From assembly GCF_009731355.2 (NCBI RefSeq), contig NZ_AP022810.1:248001-312000 (forward strand): a DNA stretch of 64,000 nucleotides, read 5' to 3'. Positions 51,313-59,885 of the stretch are shown here, in pieces (positions within the stretch are counted from its first letter, which is position 1; every line of letters starts with the position of its first letter). A model generated the notes under the pieces. It ran no database searches, had not been told where the DNA came from, and saw only the letters and a list, made by a program, of their open reading frames with translations. Source of the stretch: Desulfuromonas sp. AOP6 (GTDB taxonomy: Bacteria > Desulfobacterota > Desulfuromonadia > Desulfuromonadales > SZUA-540). Position numbers and translations under genes: made by a program.

Positions 51313-51891
51313 ATGCAGAGGCAGGAAAAAATTGCTCAGGCTGTGCAGGATCATGTGCGTGTCCTGGAGAACATCTTTGAACGGCAGAGCGATGAGATGA
51401 CCGGTTTTGCCGAAAGAGTGGTGGAAACCTTTCATCAGGGCGGTCGTCTTTACGTGGTCGGCAGCGGACCCATGGCGGCTCTGGCCAATCTAATGTCCAG
51501 CCTTTTTCTGAACCGTTTGAACCTGGAGCGACCGTCGCTGCCGGTGCTGTCGCTCTGCAACGACACCACTCTGGCTCTTTCGCTGGCCCGGGACGGGCAG
51601 TCTGCCCAATTTTTATCCCGACAACTGCGGGCCCAGGCCGTTGAAGGCAATATTCTTCTGGTGCTGGCAGGCTTTGACAGGGATCCTCTTTTAGACGAGG
51701 TCCTCAAGGCGGCCCGTCAGCTGGAATGCGTCGTTGTGCTGGCTGCCCCTGAAGGTTCGGCCCTGCTCAAGGATTCCGTTGATTTTTATTTCCGCTTCGA
51801 TTGTTCCTCCATCACCCGCCTGATGGAAGCCTATCTGTTTTTTGGCGATCTGCTCTGTGAATTGGTCGAGGGTGAGCTTTTCGGCTTCTAA
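51313..51891 (+). CDS. SIS-domain protein, phosphoheptose isomerase-like
   Basis: A 192-residue sugar-isomerase-fold protein. It has a helical N-terminus (QAVQDHVRVLENIFERQ), the phosphosugar-binding GRLYVVGSGPMAALANLM and VLAGFDRDPLLDEVLKAA. The layout matches GmhA, which makes heptose 7-phosphate for lipopolysaccharide, but it lacks several GmhA catalytic surroundings as I remember them, so only the fold is secure. It heads the tetrapyrrole operon, 35 bp before sirC, without an obvious metabolic link. Confidence 0.75.
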   Translation: MQRQEKIAQAVQDHVRVLENIFERQSDEMTGFAERVVETFHQGGRLYVVGSGPMAALANLMSSLFLNRLNLERPSLPVLSLCNDTTLALSLARDGQSAQFLSRQLRAQAVEGNILLVLAGFDRDPLLDEVLKAARQLECVVVLAAPEGSALLKDSVDFYFRFDCSSITRLMEAYLFFGDLLCELVEGELFGF

Positions 51892-51926
51892 GAGGCCGAG
51901 TTCGACTTTGTCCGTGCCGAGGAGGC

Positions 51927-52598
51927 TTGTTGCCTGACTTCCCCGTTCTCCTTCAGCTTGTCGGTCGTTATTGCGTTGTCTTCGGTGGTGGGCCTGTGGC
52001 CCTGCGCAAAGGAGAGGCCCTGGTCCAGGCAGGCGCCCGCGTGCGCCTGATCGCGCCTGAAGTCCCGACGGGGGAGCAGCTGCCGGGAGCCATCGAGTGG
52101 ACCCGACGGCCTTACCTCAAGGGCGATCTGGAAGGCGCGTATCTTGCAGTAGCAGCTACGAATGTTCGGCATGTTAATGCTGAAATTGTAGAAGAAGCAA
52201 GAAGTTGTGGGGTTTTAATCAATGTGGCCGACGTCCCGGAAGATGGGGATTTCACGATGCCTGCCGTGGTGCGGCGTGGCGATTTGACCCTCTGTGCCGC
52301 CACGAACGGCAGGAGTCCGGCGCTGGCGGCAGTCGTTCGACAGCGCCTGGAGGAAACCTTTGGGCCTGAGTGGAGCCTGCTGCTTGATGTTGCCGCGGCC
52401 TTGCGGGGAAAGCAATTGACAGTCGAGGGAAGAGACAAGTACCATCAAGAAGTTTTGCACCGGCTGGTTGAGGGAGGGCTGCCTGCTCTCATTGCCACAG
52501 GTGCGCCGGAAGCGGTTGACAGGCTGCTGGAATCGGTCCTCGGTAGAGGATTTTCCTTAGCCGAACTGGGCATCACGTTGCCGAAAGGAAAGTCATGA
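51927..52598 (+). CDS. sirC: Precorrin-2 dehydrogenase/sirohydrochlorin ferrochelatase
   Basis: A 223-residue enzyme of the Met8/CysG-N type that oxidises precorrin-2 with NAD+ and may insert iron to give siroheme. It has the Rossmann motif CVVFGGGPVALRKGEALV, then NVADVPEDGDFTMPAVVRRGDLTL, which holds the catalytic Asp. The start is non-ATG: TTG at 51927 or 51930 behind GAGGAGG, with unusually short spacing. Its stop overlaps the ccsA-like ATG by 4 nt. With cobA-hemD downstream it completes the siroheme branch. Confidence 0.88.
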   Translation: MLPDFPVLLQLVGRYCVVFGGGPVALRKGEALVQAGARVRLIAPEVPTGEQLPGAIEWTRRPYLKGDLEGAYLAVAATNVRHVNAEIVEEARSCGVLINVADVPEDGDFTMPAVVRRGDLTLCAATNGRSPALAAVVRQRLEETFGPEWSLLLDVAAALRGKQLTVEGRDKYHQEVLHRLVEGGLPALIATGAPEAVDRLLESVLGRGFSLAELGITLPKGKS

Positions 52599-53431
52599 GC
52601 GCCAATGTTCTGCTCTATAAAATAGCCCTGCTGTTTTACCTGGTGGCCACCATCCTGTTTTTTATCGATGTCATCGGGCGCAAGGAAAGCATCGGCAGGG
52701 TGGCCCGCTGGGTTCTTTTCGGGGGTTTCGCCATTCACTGCGCGGCCCTGGTGGCCCGCTACGTGGAGGCTGGCTACACGCCCGTGGCCAATCTCCATGA
52801 GTCCCTTTCCTTCTTTGCCTTGTCCATCGTCGGTATCTTTCTCCTTTTCGATCTGCGCTATCGTCTGACGGTGCTGGCGGCTTTCGTCTGCCCGCTCGCC
52901 TTGGTGCTGATGATCGTCGGCGGCGTGGTTCCCAAAGCCGTCAAGGAATTGAACCCCATGCTCGACAGCTGGTGGTTTCCGGTGCACGTCACCCTGGCTT
53001 TTCTGGGGAACGCCGTCTTTGCCGTTGCCTTCATGGCCGGTATCATGTATCTGCTGCAGGAGCGCATGCTCAAGAGCAAAAAGTTTTCCAGCCTTTACTT
53101 CAGGCTTCCTTCCCTGGGTACGCTCGACACCATCAACTACAAGTGTCTGACCTTTGGATTCCCCCTGATGACCATGGGAATCATTTCCGGGGCCATGTGG
53201 GCCGAGTCGGCCTGGGGCACCTACTGGAGCTGGGATCCCAAGGAAACCTGGGCTCTGATCACCTGGTTCCTGTACGCCGCCCTTCTGCATGGTCGATTGA
53301 CTGTGGGCTGGCGGGGGCGCCGGGCGGCCATCTTCGCCATTATCGGCTTTTTGTGCCTGCTGTTCATGTTCCTCGGCGTCAACCTTTTCCTGTCGGACCT
53401 GCACAGTTTCAAAGCTATGGAGGGCCGGTAG
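52595..53431 (+). CDS. CcsA-family heme-handling membrane protein (HemX/CcsB-like)
   Basis: A 278-residue membrane protein with about eight helices and the tryptophan motif WGTYWSWDPKETW near residue 211. It is a clear paralogue of the CcsA at 2460-3302 but has no ResB partner nearby. Placed between sirC and hemA it corresponds to the HemX-type gene often found before hemA, which affects glutamyl-tRNA reductase level or heme transport. Which role applies cannot be told from sequence. It is coupled to sirC by a 4-nt overlap. Confidence 0.87.
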   Translation: MSANVLLYKIALLFYLVATILFFIDVIGRKESIGRVARWVLFGGFAIHCAALVARYVEAGYTPVANLHESLSFFALSIVGIFLLFDLRYRLTVLAAFVCPLALVLMIVGGVVPKAVKELNPMLDSWWFPVHVTLAFLGNAVFAVAFMAGIMYLLQERMLKSKKFSSLYFRLPSLGTLDTINYKCLTFGFPLMTMGIISGAMWAESAWGTYWSWDPKETWALITWFLYAALLHGRLTVGWRGRRAAIFAIIGFLCLLFMFLGVNLFLSDLHSFKAMEGR

Positions 53432-53455
53432 CCTCAGGGCGAACCGGAATACGAC

Positions 53456-54769
53456 ATGAATATCCTCGTTGTCGGACTCAGTCATAAAACAGCCCCGGTT
53501 GAAATCCGTGAGAAGGTCGCTTTCGCGCCCACGGCCATGGAGGTGCCTTTGCGTGCCATGCTGGCCCTGCCGGGAATCAATGAAGGGGTCATCGTCTCTA
53601 CCTGCAACCGGGTCGAGCTTTACGCCACCAGTCGGGATGTCGATGCCGGTATTGCCCAGCTCAAGCGCTTTCTGGCCGAATTCCACCGCCTGTCGCTGGA
53701 GGAACTGGAAGCTCATCTCTACGACTATCAAGGAGAAGAGGCCATCCGTCACGTCTTTCGGGTCGCCGCCAGTCTCGATTCCATGGTTATCGGCGAACCC
53801 CAGATCCTTGGCCAGATCAAGACGGCCTATGGTTATGCCTCCGAATTCAAGACCGCCGGTCTTATTCTCAACCGCTTTTTGCACAAGGCTTTCTCCGTGG
53901 CCAAGCGGGTGCGCACCGAGACCAATATCGCCAGCAATGCTGTCTCCGTCTCCTTTGCCGCCGTGGAACTGGCCCGCAAGATTTTCAGCTCTCTCAACGA
54001 CAAGGCCGTGCTGATTATCGGTGCCGGCGAGATGTGCGAATTGGCCGCCCGCCATTTTGTCAATAATGGGGTGACCTCTGTCATGGTGACCAACCGCACC
54101 CTGGAGCGTGCCGAAAAACTGGCACAGGAATTCAACGGCCGCGCCATAGCCTTCAGCGAATTTCCCCATCACTTGCACCAGGTCGATATTATTCTCACCT
54201 CCACGGGGGCACCCGACTTCATTCTGAGCCACAAACAGGTGGAAGAGGTCATCCGTCTGCGCAAAAACAAGCCGATGTTCCTCATCGACATCGCCGTGCC
54301 AAGGGACATCGATCCACGCGTCAACGATATCGACAACATCTATCTTTATGATGTGGATGACCTGCAGGGGGTCGTACAGGCCAACCTGAAGGAACGGCAC
54401 AAGGAGGCCAAAAAAGCCGAAGCGATCATCCATGAGGAAATCGGGCAGTTCTTCCAATGGCTCTCCTGCCTCGATGTGGTGCCGACCATCGTCTCCCTGC
54501 GGCGAAAGATGGAAGAGATCCGTCAGAAAGAGATGGAGAAGACGTTTGCCAGCCTGAAGCATCTGGGCACTGAGGAACGCAAGGCCATCGAAGCCCTTAC
54601 GGGAGCCATCATCAACAAGGTGCTGCACCAGCCGACCGCCGTGCTGAAAAATACCCAGAATAGTGAAGGCGACAGCTATGTGGATGCCGTAAGAACCCTT
54701 TTCGGCCTGGAGTGTCCCAACCCCGAAGGGGAGATGCTGCAGCTCGACAGCCAGTCCAAAGACGATTAA
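53456..54769 (+). CDS. hemA: Glutamyl-tRNA reductase
   Basis: A 437-residue NADPH enzyme that makes glutamate-1-semialdehyde, the first step of C5 heme synthesis. It has [16 protein letters not shown], the nucleophilic Cys in [26 protein letters not shown] and the nucleotide site [16 protein letters not shown]. The C-terminal dimerisation helices are present. Length is normal. It lies 24 bp behind the ccsA-like gene and ahead of hemC. hemL is not in the window. Confidence 0.97.
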   Translation: MNILVVGLSHKTAPVEIREKVAFAPTAMEVPLRAMLALPGINEGVIVSTCNRVELYATSRDVDAGIAQLKRFLAEFHRLSLEELEAHLYDYQGEEAIRHVFRVAASLDSMVIGEPQILGQIKTAYGYASEFKTAGLILNRFLHKAFSVAKRVRTETNIASNAVSVSFAAVELARKIFSSLNDKAVLIIGAGEMCELAARHFVNNGVTSVMVTNRTLERAEKLAQEFNGRAIAFSEFPHHLHQVDIILTSTGAPDFILSHKQVEEVIRLRKNKPMFLIDIAVPRDIDPRVNDIDNIYLYDVDDLQGVVQANLKERHKEAKKAEAIIHEEIGQFFQWLSCLDVVPTIVSLRRKMEEIRQKEMEKTFASLKHLGTEERKAIEALTGAIINKVLHQPTAVLKNTQNSEGDSYVDAVRTLFGLECPNPEGEMLQLDSQSKDD

Positions 54770-54847
54770 GACTTAACCTTTTATCCGGCAGCGGTCTTCC
54801 GGCTGCCCCGGGTGGACGCAATCCCCCGGCCAAGGAGACTGAAGCGT

Positions 54848-55810
54848 ATGGCCAAAAAAGTACTTCGTATCGGAACCCGCGCCAGCCAGCTGGCCCTGTG
54901 GCAGGCAAACTGGGTCAAGGCGGAGCTGGAAAAACGCCACCCCGGCCTCGAAGTTACCCTGACCAAGATCAAAACTCAGGGCGACAAGATTCTCGACGTT
55001 CCCCTGGCCATGGTTGGGGGCAAGGGCCTGTTCGTCAAGGAGATCGAGGAAGCCATGCTGCGCGGCGAAATCGATATCGCCGTTCACTCCATGAAAGATG
55101 TGCCAACGATCTTTCCCGAGGGCCTTGCCCTGCGCTGCATCACCAAGCGGGAAGATCCTCGGGACATCTGCGTTATTCAGGCGGGCTGCTGCTCCTTCCG
55201 CGACCTGCCCCAGGGCGCCCGCATAGGCACCTCGTCGCTGCGGCGCAAGGCGCAGCTGCTTCACCTGCGCCCCGACTTTCAGATGGTCGATATTCGCGGC
55301 AACGTGGAGACGCGCATCCGCAAGCTGACGGACGATGACCTGCACGCGGTTATCCTGGCCGCTGCCGGCATGCACCGCCTCGGTTTCTCGGCCCAGATCA
55401 GCGAATACCTGCCCACGTCCGTTTCCGTGCCGGCCATCGGTCAGGGAGCGCTGGGACTGGAAAGCCGCCTCGACGATGCGGAGACCAATGAGATGATTGA
55501 TTTCTTCAATCATCCGGAGACAGCCGCCGCGGTCATTGCCGAACGTGCCCTGCTGCGCCGCCTTGAAGGAGGTTGCCAGGTCCCCATCGCCGCCTATGGC
55601 GAGGTGAATGGCGACACCCTGACCTTCACCGGCCTGGTCTCCAGCGTCGACGGTTGCAAGTTTCTCAAAAAGACCGTCACCTGCGCCGTGGACGATGCCG
55701 AGAAGATTGGCATTTCCGTTGCCGACGACCTCCTGCTGCAGGGGGCCGACAAAATTCTCAACGAGGTCTATAACCACGAGACGTTCAATGTCAATCGGGA
55801 AGATGTCTGA
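54848..55810 (+). CDS. hemC: Porphobilinogen deaminase (hydroxymethylbilane synthase)
   Basis: A 320-residue enzyme that joins four porphobilinogens into hydroxymethylbilane. It has RIGTRASQLALWQANWV, AVHSMKDVPT, GTSSLRRKAQ, the catalytic-region RGNVETRIRKL and the dipyrromethane-binding Cys in LEGGCQVPIAAYG. The start at 54848 follows AAGGAGACTGAAGCGT; the 12-residue longer frame is unsupported. Complete, in the heme operon. Confidence 0.97.
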   Translation: MAKKVLRIGTRASQLALWQANWVKAELEKRHPGLEVTLTKIKTQGDKILDVPLAMVGGKGLFVKEIEEAMLRGEIDIAVHSMKDVPTIFPEGLALRCITKREDPRDICVIQAGCCSFRDLPQGARIGTSSLRRKAQLLHLRPDFQMVDIRGNVETRIRKLTDDDLHAVILAAAGMHRLGFSAQISEYLPTSVSVPAIGQGALGLESRLDDAETNEMIDFFNHPETAAAVIAERALLRRLEGGCQVPIAAYGEVNGDTLTFTGLVSSVDGCKFLKKTVTCAVDDAEKIGISVADDLLLQGADKILNEVYNHETFNVNREDV

Positions 55811-55834
55811 ACTCTTTTTTCCGAGAAGTCTTCC

Positions 55835-55858
55835 AGGGGCGCAGCATGCTGCGCCCCT
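55835..55858 (+). other. 24-bp perfect palindrome between hemC and cobA-hemD
   Basis: AGGGGCGCAGC and GCTGCGCCCCT around AT form a very stable hairpin 25 bp after the hemC stop and 25 bp before the next start. T6 stands before, not after it on the plus strand. It may tune expression or RNA stability, or terminate weakly. Confidence 0.5.
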
Positions 55859-55882
55859 GCCTGTTTGCGAGGGGATGTCCCG

Positions 55883-57403
55883 GTGAAGCCCGGTATCGTC
55901 TATCTCATCGGCGCTGGTCCCGGCGACCGCGGACTGATTACCGTGCGGGGCCTGGAATGTCTGCGGCGGGCTGACGTGGTGGTCTACGACTACCTGGCCA
56001 ATCCCGAGTTTCTCAGCGAGGCACCGGACCAGGCGGAGCGCCATTTTGTTGGCAAAAGTCGTGGCCGGCACCAGGCACCGCAGGAGGAGATCAACGCCCT
56101 GCTGGAGGCCAAGGCCCGCGAAGGCAAGACGGTGGCCCGTCTCAAGGGGGGAGACCCCTATGTGTTCGGCCGTGGGGGTGAAGAGGCGTTGCACCTGCAC
56201 GGGTGCGGGATTCCCTTTGAGATTGTCCCCGGCGTGACGGCTGGTTTTGCCGCCGCCGCCTATGCCGGCATCCCCTTGACCCACCGGGATTTTACCACCA
56301 GCCTGGCCCTGGTCACCGGTCATGAGGATCCGGACAAGAAGATGTCCAGCCTCGACTGGTCAAAGCTGGCCACCGGGGTCGGTACCCTGGTCTTTTACAT
56401 GGGGATGGCCAATCTTCCCCTCATCGTGCGGGAACTCATGGCCCATGGCCGTCCCGCCTCGACGCCCGTCGCCATTGTCCGCTGGGCCACCACGCCGCGC
56501 CAGCAGACGCTCACGGGAACCCTGCAGGACATCGTGGCGCAGGTGCAGGCGACGGGGCTCAAGCCCCCGGCGGTGATCATTGTCGGCGAGGTGGTCCGTA
56601 TGCGTGAACAGCTGCAGTGGTTTGAAAACCGTCCCCTTTTCGGACGGCGGATCGTTGTTACCCGCACGGCTGAGCAGGCCGGCTCCTTCAACCAACTGCT
56701 CGAAGAGCAGGGGGCATTGCCCATCGGCTGTCCCGTCATCGAGATCGTCCCCCCGGAGAGTTGGCAGGAGGTGGATGCGGCCATTGCGGCGCTGCCTGCT
56801 ACCGATTATCTGGTGCTGACTTCGGCCAACGGCGTCGATATCTTTTTCGGTCGTCTGCGTCAGCAGGGTCTCGACCTGCGCGCCCTGGCCGGCGTCAAGG
56901 TGGTTGCTGTCGGTCCCAAGACGGCGGCCGCCATCGAAGCCGCCGGCATTCGGCCCGACCTGGTGCCAAGCGAGTACCGGGCCGAAGCGGTAGTTGACCT
57001 GCTGAGGTGCGAAGACATGGCGGGAAAGCGCGTTCTCTACCCCCGCGCCGAAAAGGCCCGGGATGTGCTCCCCCGCGAGCTGGCCGCGATCGGCGCCGAG
57101 GTGGTGTCCCCCGTGGCCTACCGCACCCTGGCCCCGGCTGGGGCCGCCGAGACCATGCGCCATCTGCTGCAGGCGAAAGAGGTCGATGCCGTCACCTTCA
57201 CCTCGTCGTCGACAGTGGAGAACTACCTGGCTTTGCTTGGATCCGATGCTGCCGAGCTCATGAAGGACGTCACCATCGTCTCCATCGGTCCGCTGACCTC
57301 GGCCACCGTCCGTCGCCACGGCCTGAACGTACAGGTCGAGCCACAGGATTACACCCTGGAGGGGATGGTGGCAGCTATGATCGCTTATTACCACCCATCG
57401 TGA
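55883..57403 (+). CDS. cobA-hemD: Uroporphyrinogen-III C-methyltransferase/uroporphyrinogen-III synthase fusion
   Basis: A 506-residue bifunctional protein. The N-terminal half (to about residue 245) is a SAM methyltransferase making precorrin-2: VYLIGAGPGDRGLITVRG, VARLKGGDPYVFGRGGEE, VPGVTAGFAAAAYAGIPLTH and YMGMANL. The C-terminal half (from about 255, RRIVVTRTAEQAGSFNQLL) is HemD, which closes the tetrapyrrole ring with D-ring inversion. So one gene feeds both heme and siroheme/cobalamin branches. The start is taken as GTG 55883 behind GAGGGG; TTG at 55865 would add six residues. Confidence 0.92.
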   Translation: MKPGIVYLIGAGPGDRGLITVRGLECLRRADVVVYDYLANPEFLSEAPDQAERHFVGKSRGRHQAPQEEINALLEAKAREGKTVARLKGGDPYVFGRGGEEALHLHGCGIPFEIVPGVTAGFAAAAYAGIPLTHRDFTTSLALVTGHEDPDKKMSSLDWSKLATGVGTLVFYMGMANLPLIVRELMAHGRPASTPVAIVRWATTPRQQTLTGTLQDIVAQVQATGLKPPAVIIVGEVVRMREQLQWFENRPLFGRRIVVTRTAEQAGSFNQLLEEQGALPIGCPVIEIVPPESWQEVDAAIAALPATDYLVLTSANGVDIFFGRLRQQGLDLRALAGVKVVAVGPKTAAAIEAAGIRPDLVPSEYRAEAVVDLLRCEDMAGKRVLYPRAEKARDVLPRELAAIGAEVVSPVAYRTLAPAGAAETMRHLLQAKEVDAVTFTSSSTVENYLALLGSDAAELMKDVTIVSIGPLTSATVRRHGLNVQVEPQDYTLEGMVAAMIAYYHPS

Positions 57404-57462
57404 ACCCCGCCTGACGGGATTTGGTGTCTTTTTCAATCGGAACCACAGCAAGGGAGGTTTCC

Positions 57463-58431
57463 ATGTTTTTCCCCGAATATCGTGCCCGCCGCCTGCGCCG
57501 CAACGCCAATCTGCGCCGGATGGTGCGAGAGACGCATCTGCGCGTCGACGACCTGATCTATCCCATGTTCAGCGCTTTCGGTAAAGGGATCAAAAAAGAG
57601 ATTCCCTCCATGCCGGGCATCTATCAGCAGTCCATCGAACACATCGTCGCCGAGGCGCGCGAAGTCCATGAGCTCGGTATTCCGGCTGTTATCCTCTTCG
57701 GCATCCCTGAACACAAGGATGCCCTGGGGCAGGACGCCTATGCCGAGAAGGGCATCATCCAGGAAACCATCCGCGCCATCAAGAGCGCTGTGCCGGAGCT
57801 CACCGTCATCACCGACGTGTGCCTGTGCGAATACACCGATCACGGCCACTGCGGCGTCATCAAGGACGGCGATGTGGACAACGACGAGACCCTGGAGCTG
57901 CTGGCCGCCGAGGCTCTCTCCCATGCCCGGGCCGGCGCCGACATCGTCGCCCCTTCGGATATGATGGACGGCCGCATCGCCGCGATCCGCGCCATCCTGG
58001 ACGCCAACGGTTTTGCCCACCTCCCCGTAATGAGTTACGCCGTCAAGTATGCCAGTGCTTACTACGGCCCTTTCCGGGACGCGGCCGAGTCGACCCCCCA
58101 GTTCGGCGATCGTCGCAGTTATCAGATGGATCCGGCCAACCGGCTGGAAGCCTTCCGCGAGGCGACCCTTGACGTCCAGGAATGCGCCGATTTTCTCATG
58201 GTCAAGCCGGCGCTGGCCTATCTCGATATACTGCGCGATCTCAAAGAGCGCTTCGACCTGCCCCTGGTGGCCTACAACGTCTCCGGGGAGTACTCCATGA
58301 TCAAAGCCGCCGCCAAAATGGGCTGGGTCGACGAGGAGCGTATCATTCTCGAAACCCTGCTCGGCATGAAGCGGGCCGGTGCCGATCTCATCATCACCTA
58401 CCATGCCAAGGAGGCCGCTCGTCTCTTGTAG
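57463..58431 (+). CDS. hemB: Porphobilinogen synthase (delta-aminolevulinic acid dehydratase)
   Basis: A 322-residue enzyme that condenses two 5-aminolevulinates. The zinc-type Cys cluster is present in [14 protein letters not shown]. The two Schiff-base lysines lie in [14 protein letters not shown] and [11 protein letters not shown]. The N-terminus [19 protein letters not shown] is typical. The start at 57463 lies behind AGGGAGGTTTCC. It is the last gene of the tetrapyrrole operon, followed by an intrinsic terminator. Confidence 0.97.
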   Translation: MFFPEYRARRLRRNANLRRMVRETHLRVDDLIYPMFSAFGKGIKKEIPSMPGIYQQSIEHIVAEAREVHELGIPAVILFGIPEHKDALGQDAYAEKGIIQETIRAIKSAVPELTVITDVCLCEYTDHGHCGVIKDGDVDNDETLELLAAEALSHARAGADIVAPSDMMDGRIAAIRAILDANGFAHLPVMSYAVKYASAYYGPFRDAAESTPQFGDRRSYQMDPANRLEAFREATLDVQECADFLMVKPALAYLDILRDLKERFDLPLVAYNVSGEYSMIKAAAKMGWVDEERIILETLLGMKRAGADLIITYHAKEAARLL

Positions 58432-58463
58432 GGGCTGGCTTAAGGACGTGACCGACGGTTAGC

Positions 58464-58493
58464 GGGCAGCTCCGGACGGGGCTGCCCTTTTTT
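58464..58493 (+). terminator. Terminator after hemB
   Basis: GGGCAGC (58464-58470) pairs with GCTGCCC (58481-58487), followed by T6. It ends the tetrapyrrole operon. Confidence 0.92.
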
Positions 58494-58558
58494 CCTGACT
58501 CATCGGTCTGGAAAGATGAAACGACTTGCTTCGTCAAGGAAGGATTGCAGAGTAACTC

Positions 58559-59878
58559 ATGGTCAATGTAAAGAACCAGGCCGCCAGCTCCGAATACCAT
58601 GTGAGCACCCTGGCCAACGGCCTGCGGGTCGTGACGGTGGAGATGCCCCATCTGCACAGCGCCGAAATGATGTGCTACGTCGGCGTCGGCAGCCGCAATG
58701 AAGAGGAGCATCTGGCCGGCATCTCCCACTTTCTGGAGCACATGATCTTCCGGGGGACGGCGGAGTATCCTACCAGCCTCCAGCTGGAGCAGGCCTTTGA
58801 AGCCATTGGTGGCGCTGTCAATGCCTCCACCGACACGGAGGGGACCTGCTACCATTCCCGACTGCATCCCGATTGTATTGCCGCAGGGGCCAGCCTCTTC
58901 GCCTCCATGCTGCTGCGGCCCCGCCTCACCGACGTGGAGGTGGAGCGGCGCATCATTCTGGAAGAGGCCCTGGAGGATCTCAACGAGCGCGGGGAGATGA
59001 TCGCTCCGGACAACCTGACAGCGCAGCTGCTTTGGCCCGGCCATCCCCTCAGCCGCCCGACAATCGGCTGTCGCGACACCATCAGTGCCATCACGCCGGC
59101 GGATCTGCGCGCCTACCACCGTCGTTATTACCATCCCGGCAACACGGTTATTGCCGTCGCCGGCAGGGTGCGGCATGCCAGCGTGTTGGCGGCGGTGGAC
59201 GAAGCGTTTGCCGGCTGGAAGGCCGCCGACCTTCTGCCCTGCCTGCCGGTCTCAACAGCAGCCGAGGAGAACCAGCCCGTATCGATCTGGATCAAGGATT
59301 CCGACTCGCAGATCAACCTGCAGCTGGCTTTTCGTCTGCCCGGCCGCCATGCCCGTGAAGTCGCTTCGCTACGGGTGTTGCGGGCCGTCCTCTCCTGGGG
59401 GGGTGCTTCCCGCCTGATGCTGCGCCTGCGGGAGATGAAGGGACTGACCTACAACGTCGAGGCCAACCTGACCCTGCTCGACGACTGCGGCTGCCTCACC
59501 GTCGACCTGGCCGTGGCCCCCGACAACCTGACGGCTGCCGTAGAGGAGCTTTTGCTGATTTTCGAGGAGTTGTGCCAGGTGCCTGTCGGTGAGGAGGAGC
59601 TGCGGCGGGTGGTGCAGAGCTATCTCTTTGCCCTCGACTTCAGCCGCGACCACACCGACGATCTGGCCACGCGCTATGGCTGGGGGGAGCTGGTCGGCTG
59701 TGTGCGCACCCTGGCTGAAGATCGCCGCGAGATGCAGTCGGTGCAGGCCGCCGAGCTCATGGAATCGGCCGCCGCCTTTTTCACCCCCGGCGCTCTCAAG
59801 CTGGCCGTGGTCGGCCCTTATCGCGCCCGCGACCGCAAGGCGGTGGAGAAAATGCTCAGCCGTTACCGCCGCGGCTGA
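58559..59878 (+). CDS. M16-family zinc peptidase (insulinase type)
   Basis: A 439-residue peptidase. The inverted zinc motif is HFLEH (about residues 60-64), and the downstream Glu lies in IILEEALEDLNERGE. The second, inactive-type M16 half is included (WGGASRLMLRLREMKGLTYNVEA with the family's R/Y pair). Similar to PqqL/YmxG-type processing proteases. No signal peptide is visible, so it is probably cytoplasmic. The target is unknown. It lies alone between the hemB terminator and the convergent regulator gene. Confidence 0.93.
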   Translation: MVNVKNQAASSEYHVSTLANGLRVVTVEMPHLHSAEMMCYVGVGSRNEEEHLAGISHFLEHMIFRGTAEYPTSLQLEQAFEAIGGAVNASTDTEGTCYHSRLHPDCIAAGASLFASMLLRPRLTDVEVERRIILEEALEDLNERGEMIAPDNLTAQLLWPGHPLSRPTIGCRDTISAITPADLRAYHRRYYHPGNTVIAVAGRVRHASVLAAVDEAFAGWKAADLLPCLPVSTAAEENQPVSIWIKDSDSQINLQLAFRLPGRHAREVASLRVLRAVLSWGGASRLMLRLREMKGLTYNVEANLTLLDDCGCLTVDLAVAPDNLTAAVEELLLIFEELCQVPVGEEELRRVVQSYLFALDFSRDHTDDLATRYGWGELVGCVRTLAEDRREMQSVQAAELMESAAAFFTPGALKLAVVGPYRARDRKAVEKMLSRYRRG

Positions 59879-59885
59879 AGCCGCC

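Noticed and set aside
52445-54628. Long minus-strand frame opposite ccsA-like and hemA
   Set aside because: Antisense shadow of two well-supported genes. The translation is His/Gly/Asp-rich without domains. Similar shadows at 44731-46239, 54773-56323 and 59589-61604 were dropped for the same reason.
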